From positions 26,867,674 to 26,931,673 of the forward strand of contig OX393579.1 in the NCBI GenBank assembly GCA_947652605.1: a stretch of 64,000 bases of DNA, in the 5' to 3' direction. This stretch comes from Elmis aenea. Taxonomy: Eukaryota; Arthropoda; Insecta; Coleoptera; Elmidae. Position numbers and translations under genes: made by a program. Below, in pieces: positions 1-9,665 of this stretch. A model generated the notes under the pieces. That model was given only the letters and a program-made list of their open reading frames with translations. It ran no database searches and was not told the origin of the DNA. Within the stretch, counting starts at the first letter, position 1, and the number at the start of each line of letters is the position of its first letter.

Positions 1-11
1 AGACGTCTTTA

Positions 12-713
12 CTGACAAGGAGAGGTCACGATATGTTGTCGATAGAATCTGATCAAGGCTGTGTTTATTGCATTAAGAACACCAAAAATAAATATTTTGC
101 AGGGTTATACGTCGACAGACGTAAAACATGCAATAAACTGAAAAACTAAATATAGACCGTCAGATATTATTTATTTAGTCATGAGTCCTTCTACTGTTAG
201 GTGTAGGACAGATATACAATCCAAATTTTCCTATTCACCATTGCAGGTAAAACAGTGTAAAGATTTTAAAAATATCTAAAAAGGTCCCGGAGAAAAAAAC
301 GTGATAAACGAAACTCTTGCAACAGCTCTATGATTTGAGAAATTGTGGTATATCTGTTATAACTAAATTTTTGCGACTTGCATAACATAGGAAAACCGCT
401 TTTACAAGGGTCTTGTTTTTCACGTTTTTCTCCGGAACCGTTTAAGATGTTTTCAAACACTTTTTCAAACACGTAAATGAGTGCAACTCATTTACTTGCA
501 AAGAATGCGCGCATCGATAAATAGAAGAATTTCGATTTTATCTCTGACAGTTTGATAGTCAACGCACTCGCAAAAATGACTTTCATTTTTCAATTTTTAC
601 TCTGTAAATCATTAATGGTACATATAACTCTGCAAAACATTTATTTTTGATGTTCTTGATGCCATAAACACAGCCTTGTTCAGATTCTAGCGACAACGTA
701 TCATGACCCTTCC
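12..713. mobile_element. Palindromic Harbinger-like MITE, copy 1
   Basis: The two ends are inverted copies of each other. A block at 30-100 (motifs GTCACGATAT, GAATCTGATCAAGGC and TTTATTGCAT) reappears inverted at 620-705. TTA lies at both outer edges. The middle holds inner inverted motifs such as TTTCTCCGGAACCG near 430-440. A second copy at 8632-9341 has the same ends and middle. A 3-bp TTA or TWA duplication is typical of PIF/Harbinger, and that is the only basis for the superfamily call. I see no transposase. The left boundary is uncertain by a few bases, because this end carries about four extra bases relative to copy 2. Confidence 0.6.
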
Positions 714-2369
714 TTACGAGTACTTTGGTGCAAAAATGTTTACAGCGTACTTCTTATCATTGAAAAATATTTTTGCTTTAAAAAAATAATTTACTTAAAC
801 AAATAAAATTAATATTTTATAAAATGTTTAGGCCAGATGCGTCCGTGTATATTATGTTTAACACCCTGTGACAACATACTGACTTATACTAAAATAGAAC
901 ACATTTTGCAACATGTTTTTTACGAAAAGCTACTACCTTATTTTAAGGAAAAGAGAATTCATTCTTGGTCGAGCGTCGGATTTAGACCGACGAAATTCTG
1001 GGTCTAACCTTTGACCCGTCACGACCTACTCTACGTGGTGTCTTTTTGGTTCTATAGACACAAAAAAAACTTATTATTTGTGATCTGTATTTTTGCTCCA
1101 ATTTTTTATGTGTCGTGTCGATACATTTACTAAAAGTAACAAACACTATTGACGATTAACAATATTTAAATTAGTCTAATTTGCGTTACAGGTCACAAAG
1201 AATTACCTAATATAGGCCAATTATATTTTATTCACGTACTTGTTCATTCTATAAATGAAATTTTAATAACCATCGACTATTTATTTTTCTGGCATCATAT
1301 GTTATAGATGTATAATACATTAAGTTTGCATATAATTCCCCACAAACCTTGGATCTTTGAAAATAAAAGCAAAATCATTGTCAACCACAATTAAATTTTA
1401 AAAATCAATTCTAGTTGTAATTTAATGTTAAGTTATGAAGCGAACTGCACATTAAATTATAAAAACGTACAGTAAATTAAATTACACCTGAACCTATAAC
1501 GCTTTTTGTGAAAGTTGTCAGATTTGTTAGGTCCTAAATTTTTAATGCATTAACCAAAATTAGACGTTCAGTTTAAAATGATAACCTATTACAATCGCAT
1601 TATTTATGCAAAAAGAAAAAACAACCACTCTAAGCCTTGGTTACAAATGACGCATTTTTGGGATTGGTTGTTTTGTTTTGAGGTACATATACTATACATA
1701 TAATATTTCATACAGTACTTAGTTCTATATTATTCATTTATTATATCCCTTTTATAATTTATGTCTCAATCCAATTTTGTGACGTACTCGTCCCTTCTTA
1801 AGTCAGATTTTTTGTTCCTGTTTTTTACATGTAACAAAGTTTTATTTCTCTATCTATTATAGATAGACTTTTTACTGCGAAACCCTCTGAAAAACCATAA
1901 CATCGGTGGAAAAACATGTTCCACTATAAAGATTTATTATAAATTATTCATAGTGGGCTAAATAAATAAATTTACAGCAAAACACAAAACGTAGTTTAAA
2001 CTGAATCAATCACATACTGGAAGCCGAGTTGTTATTTTACGGTGGTGCACTTTAAATTGCAGGCAACGGTAAAATAAAAATACGAATGTAAAGTATTCAT
2101 TACTGGAAATTACTTTTCCAGTGAGGCCTTAATGTGAAAGTAATTATATGGCTCAGATATCCCAGAGCAGTAATTTTAACTGCCGCCCTAAACATCCGAT
2201 ACCGTGGAATCAATGTAGTAGCTTCAGCTATGGATACCAAATTTTATTAAGCATTACCTACAAAGCGAACCAGTTTTTAATTGAAACAAGCACCATTATA
2301 TTTACCTAGAACTTCATTAAGCAGAAACGATTAATTCATGAACATAATAATTATATAAGTTTATGAATA
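714..2369. other. AT-rich intergenic or intronic DNA, nothing recognised
   Basis: Simple AT-rich sequence with no open frame of note, no coding-like composition and no clear inverted-repeat element. Confidence 0.6.
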
Positions 2370-2371
2370 TA

Positions 2372-4554
2372 CAGGGTGCCCATTTTTCTAACCTGTTGTA
2401 TGGGTAACTCCGTTAATATTAGAGATACAGAAACGTTTAAATTAGCAAATTTGTGCAGAATTTAAAGGGAAATCTGATGCTATTTTCAAATTTGACCTAC
2501 GTCATCAACTTTTTGAAATATTTTGAAAAAACTGAATAAATTCGTAACCGTATGAGCTAGAACAAAAATAAATTTGGCTTTTATAGATATTTTTACGTGG
2601 ATTTTAAATATGTTAACGAAATTTTCATAGCACTCTCGATTTCCGAGTTATAGCACAAACTTGCATTTTTTTAAATGTAAGTCATAGTTGGCTGTGGTTT
2701 TATTAAAAAGATTATTTTTTTCTCGTTTCAATGATATAAGGTTTGTTATGCTTTTCTCTTGTAGTTTTTCTTTAAATAAGCAAAAATCATTTTACAGGTT
2801 CACTGCCTAGTGCCTACTAATAGATGGGAGTTATCCCGTGTTGATGTTCTTTTTCTTTCGATGTGACATTTAAGAGTTGTCTCTTATTGTTAGTGTAGCA
2901 GTTATTAGCCAGTTACAAATTTTAAAAACAAAACCTCAGAGTTTGTCAAATAAAATTTATTATATGTTATACTTACGTACGTATAAATCTCTCTCGAGAG
3001 TGTTGATCAAAATGTTTGATTAAGTTTATTGTAAATTTCAAAAACAATGTTTTCCAATGAAGAAAAACGACGTGCTTTTTTATTACTACGCTTGTAATAG
3101 AATAGTGGAAATTCAAGTGAAATGTATTTGCAAAGATTTATGGAAAGGAGGCAACCAAGAAAGAAATTATTTTCGTTATTAGAAACCAATTTAAAAAAAT
3201 CCGGGTCATTTGCAAAATCCAAAGGTTTGAAAATTAAATTTAAGCAAGAAAATGAAGAGAGAGTCCTGGCATACGTAAATTATAAACCAACATCATCCAC
3301 CCGGGAGTTGGCCCTTGAATGTGGTGTCAACTGAAACAATCAATTGAAGCCATATAATATCCATAATAGCCATATCATATTGGCAATACTTTGTATTCTA
3401 ATGATTTACAAAAAAGATTAAATTACGTCCGATGGTTTTTAGAAGAAACAAATACTAACCCAAATTTTACTTAAGTACACAATTTTATTTACTGATGAAG
3501 TCATATTCACAAATAATGGGATATTGAACAGATACAATAAATTATATTTACTGGTCTCAAAATAATCCTCGCCGTACTATTGAAAGACGAGATCAGAATA
3601 TGTTTTCGATACATGTTTGGTGTGGTATCGTTAGTACAAAATTAATTGGTCCATACTTTTACAATGGAAATTTAAATGGTGATCGGTATTTGTCATTTTT
3701 GCAAAATGAACTGGACATCATATTAGATAACGTTCCGTTGAATTTAGTGCAAAATATTTATTATTTTTAACATGACGGTGCTCCTGCGCACAATTCAAGA
3801 ACTGTGTCTGATTATCTGTCTAATTGCTTTCCTAGATGTATTGGCAATAATGACCCTGTTAGATGGCCGGCAAGATCACCGGATTTAACATCACTTGATT
3901 TTTTTTGTGGGGTACGCTTAAAGATAAGGTGTATACCAAAAAGCCTGATAATATTTCTTTATTAGAAAACATTGTTTTTGAAATTTATAATAAACTCAAA
4001 CAAAAATTTTGATCAACACGAGAGAGAGACATATGTATAACAAACAATAAATTTTATTTGACAAACTCTGAGGTTTTGTTTTTAAAATTTGTAACTGGCT
4101 AATAACTGCTACACTAACAAATAAGAGACAACTCTTAAATGTGAACCTGTAAAATGATTTTTGCTTATTTAAAGAAAAACTACAAGAGAAAAGCATAACA
4201 AACCTTATATCATTAAAACGAGAAAAAAATAACCTTTTTAATAAAACCACAGCCAACTATGACTCCTATTTAAAAAAATGCAAGTTTGTGCTATAACTCG
4301 GAAATCGAGAGTGCTATGAAAATTTCGTTAACATCTATTTATAAAAGCCAAATTTATTTTTGTTGTAGCTCATATGGTTACGAATTTATTCAGTTTTTTT
4401 CAAAATATTTCAAAAAGTTGATGACGTAGGTCAAATTTGAAAATAGCATCAGATTTCCCTTTAAATTCTGCACAAATTTGCTAATTTAAACGTTTCTGTA
4501 TCTCTAATATTAACGGAGTTACCCATACAACAGGTTAGAAAAATGGGCACCCTG
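2372..4554 (+). mobile_element. Tc1/mariner-type transposon with very long terminal inverted repeats
   Basis: The element starts CAGGGTGCCC and ends GGGCACCCTG, with a TA on each side (2370-2371 and 4555-4556), the classic Tc1/mariner target duplication. The arms are unusually long, about 600-700 bp: 2372 to about 3070 and about 3950 to 4554. The left arm carries about 60 bp near 2803-2865 that the right arm lacks. A broken transposase lies between them. The right arm includes the 3' end of the transposase reading frame, so the left arm carries a reversed copy of the transposase C-terminus. Confidence 0.9.
3122..4012 (+). pseudogene. Decayed DUF4817-type mariner/Tc1-like transposase
   Basis: The N-terminal piece (3122-3334) reads RQPRKKLFSLLETNLKKSGS then VLAYVNYKPTSSTRELALEC, the helix-turn-helix pattern of insect DUF4817-type mariner transposases. 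After frameshifts the catalytic part resumes with FTDEVIFTNNG (about 3490-3520), NPRRTIERRDQNMFSIHVWC (about 3565-3620), HDGAPAHNSRTVSDYL (about 3770-3820) and WPARSPDLTSLDFF (about 3865-3905). It ends LLENIVFEIYNKLKQKF. Three catalytic aspartates are visible. By hand count about 40 residues separate the second and third, longer than the 34 of classical mariner. An in-frame TAA sits just before HDGAPAH, and several shifts are needed to read through. The protein would cut and paste its host element (2372-4554) in the nucleus, but this copy cannot be functional. Confidence 0.85.
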
Positions 4555-4556
4555 TA

Positions 4557-5107
4557 TATTCATAATAATCGTCGAAACATGTTGGAAACTGTTTTAAACC
4601 AGCAAACTTTTCTTTTATGAATATATTATGTATATAATTTAAAACACATTCAATTACAATATTTATAGGTACTTATTTCGAAATCCTTGCATACATAACG
4701 TAAATAAAGCATTTATAAGTAAAATAAATACTTAACGCATGCAATTTCGCCATAATTCAGTCTTCAATTCGTCCTCAACTTATTTTTAATGTCGCGAAAT
4801 TGTGTCGGCAAATCAGATGCCGCAAACACGTAAAATGGTCGTAACCGAAAACGGTCGTATAAGCGAAACGTTGTAATACCAAGTAATAACAGTATTAAAT
4901 GAAAAATATTTAAGTAAATGACGACTTCAAATGAAATTTTCCTCTTTAAATGCCAGTAAAAGCGGAAGGCTCATGTAACTTGATAAATTTAATAGATTTT
5001 GTAAAAAAAAATAGCTTTTATTAAAGAAAAATAATTTTATAAAATAAATTATTTGGAGTTAATAAAAATTTTATGAGCAAAATATTATGTGTACATAGAA
5101 ATAAAGG
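4557..5107. other. AT-rich DNA, nothing recognised
   Basis: No coding signal or repeat element seen. It separates the mariner-type element from the next inverted-repeat pair. Confidence 0.5.
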
Positions 5108-5940
5108 TTCAGGGACTAAAAGCGAAAACTATTTCGTACGTTTTTGAACGAAACGCCAACAAAATATTTCGTTTTCGTTCTTTACGGTTCCACCCATAAA
5201 GTTTCGTTTTTCGTGAACCGAAATGTAATAACGGTTAAAACCGGTTTTACCTTTCCTTTGTTTTTAGTTACCATCGAAAAGCTATATTTTCTTAGTCTCC
5301 ACCCTCGTTTTACAAAATTCAGGAGAACTTTCTAAAGAAAGATCGTCAAATGTCAAAAGCATAGTGTTGGCCACCCTATTAATACGATGAAACCCCAATT
5401 ATTCGATTATAAATACTTCATATGTATTAATATGTAAATCAGCATAGTTCACCTTCAAATAAAAACAAATTTGACGTGATTATTTTGTACTTTTGGTAAT
5501 AAATGTGAGATATAAAATGTTTGTGATGAATTTTTAAATCAATTTACATTTTTGTTTCTGTTTGTTAGCAATCGTTGGGCCCCCGCTAAATTGTAAACAG
5601 TGATATGTTCGGCATAATTTAGACTAGCGGATCGCCATATTAAATTTACCAAACTGTTAAACACATTAAATTTTACATATATGATCAAATAAAATGTGTA
5701 CATTTTATTTAGTATAACACCCGTCAGGTGCAAAAACACAGCTAGTTTGTCAAACCATAGATCATCATCGTCAAATGTCATATTTTTAAACTGCTAAAAA
5801 TGACGTGATTATTACGCGCCTTTTTTGTCCCATCAAGTGTACCTATATTATTTATTGATGATCCAATCAACAAATAAGAATGAGAGAATATCTGCACCGT
5901 TAATTGTTTTGTACGAAATTGCAAGTATTAGTAACTAATG

Positions 5941-6164
5941 CCCGGTTTCTCCGACACATCTTAAGATCTAGCTGAATCTTAAGTTCGCCTTAACGGTATA
6001 AAGTGTTGCACCAAGCAATTTTAAGAACATATTCGACTTGAGCTGAGCTCACATCTTGAGACGCTGTTTACTAGAAGTTGAGCTGGAGTACATAACCTAA
6101 AATTATCTTGTATTTGCTTTTTTTGTAGTTAAATGTTTGTTTAAATTGTGGTTTAAGTTTAAAT
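5941..6164 (+). mobile_element. Probable 5' end of a PIF/Harbinger transposon
   Basis: The sequence after TAAT begins GCCCGGTTTCTCCGAC and contains several CTTAAG-like and GAGCT motifs. It leads directly into the HARBI1-like start codon at 6165. I infer that this is the 5' terminal region of the element that carried that gene. No matching 3' end was found. Confidence 0.4.
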
Positions 6165-6356
6165 ATGGATATTGACTTTATAAATATGATAGATGATGCA
6201 GATGATGACTTGTACGACCCTGTAATTCCTCGAAGGCGATTTGTTCGCGCAAATCCATTTACGGATTTCGAATACGATCGTTTTTTTATGCGTTTTCGCT
6301 TCACAAAAGAGACAGTTATTGTGATCTTAGATCAAATTGAGCCTCAATTGGAGTAT
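6165..6356 (+). pseudogene. HARBI1-like Harbinger nuclease, N-terminal fragment cut by a MITE
   Basis: About 64 codons open with MDIDFINMIDDADDD and continue with FTDFEYDRFFMRFRFTKETV and ILDQIEPQLEY. This acidic start followed by an FxxRFRxxKxTV helix is typical of the N-terminus of insect HARBI1-like nucleases, transposase-derived proteins of about 350 residues. The frame runs straight into a palindromic MITE inserted at the TA at 6356-6357, and the residues that follow (to 6413) come from the MITE. I cannot find the DDE catalytic part downstream, so the gene is truncated as well as interrupted. Confidence 0.7.
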
Positions 6357-6357
6357 A

Positions 6358-6895
6358 CAGGGTGTTTGAAATTCGAGTTTAAGCATGGGGATCTCGCGTA
6401 TTATAATAGCTAGAGTATAGGTTTAAAATTGGCAAAGTTGCTAAATTTGGTGCTCATTAATAATCCAAAGAGAAATTGGAAATATCTCAAACAGTATCCG
6501 AGAAAATTAGGAAAAGCTGGAAAATACGATTTTTAAAAATCGTTTATAACTCCTTTGGAGTTTGAAATATTTTAAATGTGTAAAAAAGTTGCCCAAGCAA
6601 CTTTTTAAGCCGAATCGGATGGTGGTCACAAATTTTTCCTAGGTCGATTCGTTTTTGTTTTAGACAACCAACTTTGTTTTTTCTGATGGGCAGCATATCG
6701 CGTTTTTCTTCGTTATTAAAGTTCATTTTTACGACTAACAGGCCTTTAAAACTTTTAGATTGTTGATCGGTTGTCATGGAAACAACATAAACTATAATGA
6801 CCGGCCAACCTGATTTATAATGGTTATTGTTTAAAACGTATTTTTGAAATTTGACAATAAAAGAAAAAGTAAAATACCATGTGTGATACATCAAT
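6358..6895. mobile_element. Truncated copy of the 42.6-kb palindromic MITE
   Basis: It begins TA then CAGGGTGTTTGAAATTCG and runs parallel to one arm of the element at 42598-43387. Shared landmarks include AGCATGGGGATCTCGC, CCGAGAAAATTAGGAAAA, AATCGTTTATAACTCC, AAGCCGAATCGGATGG and TTATAATGGTTATTGTT. It fades near 6895 with no matching right terminus, so only about half of the palindrome survives. A 116-codon - strand frame across it is a by-product of this repeat. Confidence 0.8.
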
Positions 6896-7131
6896 GTTGT
6901 TATAATACTTAATGTATATGGAGAAAAGTGAAGCTCACTTATTTCAAGTGAGATATTTTACTACCTTGTGAGAGTCTTTCTAGCAAAGACGGTAAATCCG
7001 CGTTTGTGTTCAATAAATAAATATTAAATAGTAATAAAGTGGTTAAAACCACTTAAAACCTGTTTTAGGAATAATTTATTTCGTTTTCGTCCTTGAACGA
7101 AAAATAATATTTTCTTTTTGTTCCGAGTCCC

Positions 7132-8211
7132 TGGTTATGTTACATACATTTATAAATAATAAGACTGCCAATGATAAACAGCATTGCGACAAGAACTCCT
7201 TAAAAAAACATAATTAATGTTTAATTAGGCTTTTGTATACGATATCAATATCATCAAATAATTTTTAAGTAGTCTATTATCAAATCACTCTTCATTATCG
7301 TTACATACGGCAAAATGTTTTAATGAATAACTTCAGTAAAAATATTCAGTTTATTCTTTTTTAGTGCTGATACTGTGAAATTATGTGCAAGCCAACCAAT
7401 TTCCTGTCACAAGAAAATCATTCTTTTTAAATCAAATATATATGAGGAAAACGAGAGATATACATTATCCATGTGTGATTTCCGCGTCGTGTGACCTGCC
7501 AAGCGAATTTAAAATATGTTTGAATCACAGACCAATCGATCTAGAACAAAGGTACGCCGAGACAAACAAAATATACTCAAAATGTGCTCTGAATTTTAAA
7601 ACTGAATGTGTTAAATCGGCGTAGTAGTCATAGGTGATTTATTCTTTATTGAAGCTTTAAAACGCTGTATAGAAATCGTTTTATTGTTTGAAGCAAATTT
7701 GTACGTTCATGTTTACGTCCTATTGTCATTTAAATTTGATTTTTCGGTTAAATACATAATTTACGTCTAAATTTTTGTCAAACTCAACCTGAAATTTCAA
7801 ATCAACATTATGTAAAACATATTTATTAATTTTGTTTAATGAGTATCTGAACCATTACATTATCTAAAATAAGTTTTAAAAAATAAATTTTAAAGCCAAC
7901 TATAGTTACTCTTAACAAAAATTGCATCATAACTTTCAAAATAGTAAAAATAAATCTTTTTGTGAGCAATAAATTAAACACCTGCATAAATTATTTTCAT
8001 ATCTTTAATAATAAACAGGATGTAATACATTATTAAAACGACATAAATCCATTTTGGACAACTCAAAAACCAAATTGGTAGAAACGTTTGTTAATAGTAG
8101 TGAATATTCATGTGCATGTTTCATAATCATTTCTCTATATTAAATAATGAACCAAGTAACTATTAAATAAATTTAAGCTAACCTACTTTAATTTAATTCC
8201 TATTCATTTTT
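7132..8211. other. Intergenic DNA with one unexplained short reading frame
   Basis: Mostly AT-rich. A 79-codon + strand frame at 7385-7624 (for example CVISASCDLPSEFKICLNHR) has more balanced composition than its surroundings, but it matches no family I recognise and shows no splice or start context that supports it. Nothing else was seen. Confidence 0.4.
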
Positions 8212-9415
8212 TTATTAAAATAAGGGCACTTTACTTCTGCCAATATTTTTAAAATTGCTAAAATCTAGTGTACTATGACATTTTGTTGAACTTATTTAAT
8301 GTTAAAATTAGTTTTAGTCCATGCACCAACTTTTATTAAGAATAAATTTTTCTGAGAAATCGATAATAAAAAACTCTTCCATTTGTTGCATATTTTTTGA
8401 ATATTAAAATTTGTAAACAAAAATTGGATATTTACCATCAAATTTCGTAATTGGCATAATTTTGAAATTTCAAACTTAAACCACTTTTTCCCATGAACTT
8501 TTTATGTACCTGTTAAAAAAAGGCCATTTTGCTTCTGCGAATATTACTAAAACCGCTAAAATCTAATGTGCTATGAATTTTTATTTCTTTTATGTTAAAA
8601 TTAGTTTTAGGCCATGCACCAACTTTTCTTACTAGGGAAGGTCACGATATATTGTCGCTAGAATCTGATCAAGGCAGTATTTATTGCATCAAGAACATCA
8701 AAACTAAATGTTTTGCAGAATTATACGTGCCACTGCCACTGGCCATTTCCTTCGGAAAAATAGGGGAAAAACTGAAAAGTCCAATAATAAAGGTAATTTT
8801 TGTGATCGCGTTAGCCATGAAACTGTCAGAGATAAAATCGAAATCCTTCCATTTACCAATTCGCGCAAACTTTGCAAGTATACTGGTGCAAAGTTTTTGA
8901 AAAAATGTTAAACGATTCCGGAGAAAAACGTCAAAAACGAAACCTCTGCATAAGCGCTATGATTTGAAAAGTTGTATAACTAAATCTATGCGACTTACAT
9001 AGGCGTTTAACATAGGGGAAACCGTTTTTACAAAGGTCTCGTTTTCGACGTTTTTCTCCGGAACCGTTTAAGATATTTTTTTTTAATTTGCACCACTTTA
9101 CTTGCAAAGGATGCGCGCATTGGTTAATAGAAAAACTTCGATTTTATCTCGGACGGTTTCAAGGCCAACGCGAACGCAAAAATTTCCTTTATTATTCAAC
9201 TTTTCAGTTTTTCCCCTATTTTTTCGAAGGAAATGGCCAGTGGAACGTATACTTCTGCAAAACATTTAGTTTTGATGTTCTTGATGCAATAAACACAGCC
9301 TTGATTAGATTCTAACGTTAACATATCGTGACACTCCCTTGTTAGGAATAAAATTTTCTGAGATATCGATAATAAAAAACTTTTCCATTTGTTGCAGACT
9401 TTTTGAATGTCGCTG
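8212..9415. repeat. Foldback element of about 296-bp units, interrupted by a Harbinger-like MITE
   Basis: Two consecutive units share AAATCTA(G/A)TGTGCTATGA-like, TTAAAATTAGTTTTAG, ATGCACCAACTTTT, TTTTCTGAGA and CATTTGTTGCA blocks. The first unit spans about 8222-8518. The second starts near 8519, is split by the MITE at 8632-9341, and resumes at 9345. It ends GAATGTCGCTG at 9415 against a TA. The same units occur three times plus one inverted at 32942-33969. The left end is not well defined. Confidence 0.7.
8632..9341. mobile_element. Palindromic Harbinger-like MITE, copy 2
   Basis: Inserted in the second foldback unit: unit sequence stops at ...CTTTTCTTA and resumes TTAGGAATAAA, so TTA is duplicated (8629-8631 and 9342-9344). 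The ends are CTAGGGAAGGTCACGATAT and its inverted partner ATATCGTGACACTCCCTTG. The arms pair almost end to end: GAATCTGATCAAGGC, ATCAAGAACATCAAAACTAA and CCATTTCCTTCG each appear inverted on the other side. The centre is near 8985. The reading frames inside it are products of the palindrome. It is homologous to 12-713. Confidence 0.8.
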
Positions 9416-9417
9416 TA

Positions 9418-9663
9418 CAGGATGGACCAAATTCGAATGTTTTACGGGGTATCTCGGTTACCGTAATAGTTGGCGAAAATCTGATATAGGTCTCTTGGGC
9501 TATTTTTTGAGAATATTTTATATAGCTTTCTATTTTGGCACTACAGACCTAAAATGAAATTTTTATTATTTTTGAAAATGTACTATACCTACTCCTTTAC
9601 TACTACTACTACGATTACGGGAACCGAGATTCCCCGTGTAACATTAGAATTTGGTCCACCCTG
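9418..9663. mobile_element. Short palindromic TA-MITE, CAGGATGG/CCACCCTG ends
   Basis: 246 bp between TA dinucleotides. Left end CAGGATGGACCAAATTCGAA and right end TTCGAA-like AGAATTTGGTCCACCCTG pair. A second pair is ATCTCGGTTACCGTAAT against ATTACGGGAACCGAGAT. A (TAC)n run lies near the right arm. Its left TA is also the right flank of the foldback element ending at 9415, so the two abut. Confidence 0.85.
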
Positions 9664-9665
9664 TA

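Larger units (their letters stand above)
5108..7131. mobile_element. Possible TIR element bounded by CAGGGACT ends, containing a Harbinger fragment
   Basis: CAGGGACT at 5108 and AGTCCCTG at 7124-7131 face each other. Next to each lies an imperfect block with TTTCGTTTTCGT and TTGAACGAAA motifs (5130-5180 and 7080-7115). CAGGG-type ends suggest a hAT-like element, but I see no 8-bp duplication. A HARBI1-like fragment (6165) and a truncated palindromic MITE (6358) lie inside and are probably later insertions. The boundaries rest only on the ends. Confidence 0.35.

Noticed and set aside
6544..6894. 116-codon - strand frame
   Set aside because: It lies entirely within the truncated palindromic MITE; the homologous region at 42.6-43.4 kb is not open in the same way.
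7385..7624. 79-codon frame with balanced composition, possible small gene
   Set aside because: No family motif, no signal peptide and no splice or promoter context; noted only as unexplained.
8592..8911. Overlapping 102- and 67-codon frames
   Set aside because: Both run inside the left arm of the palindromic MITE at 8632-9341.
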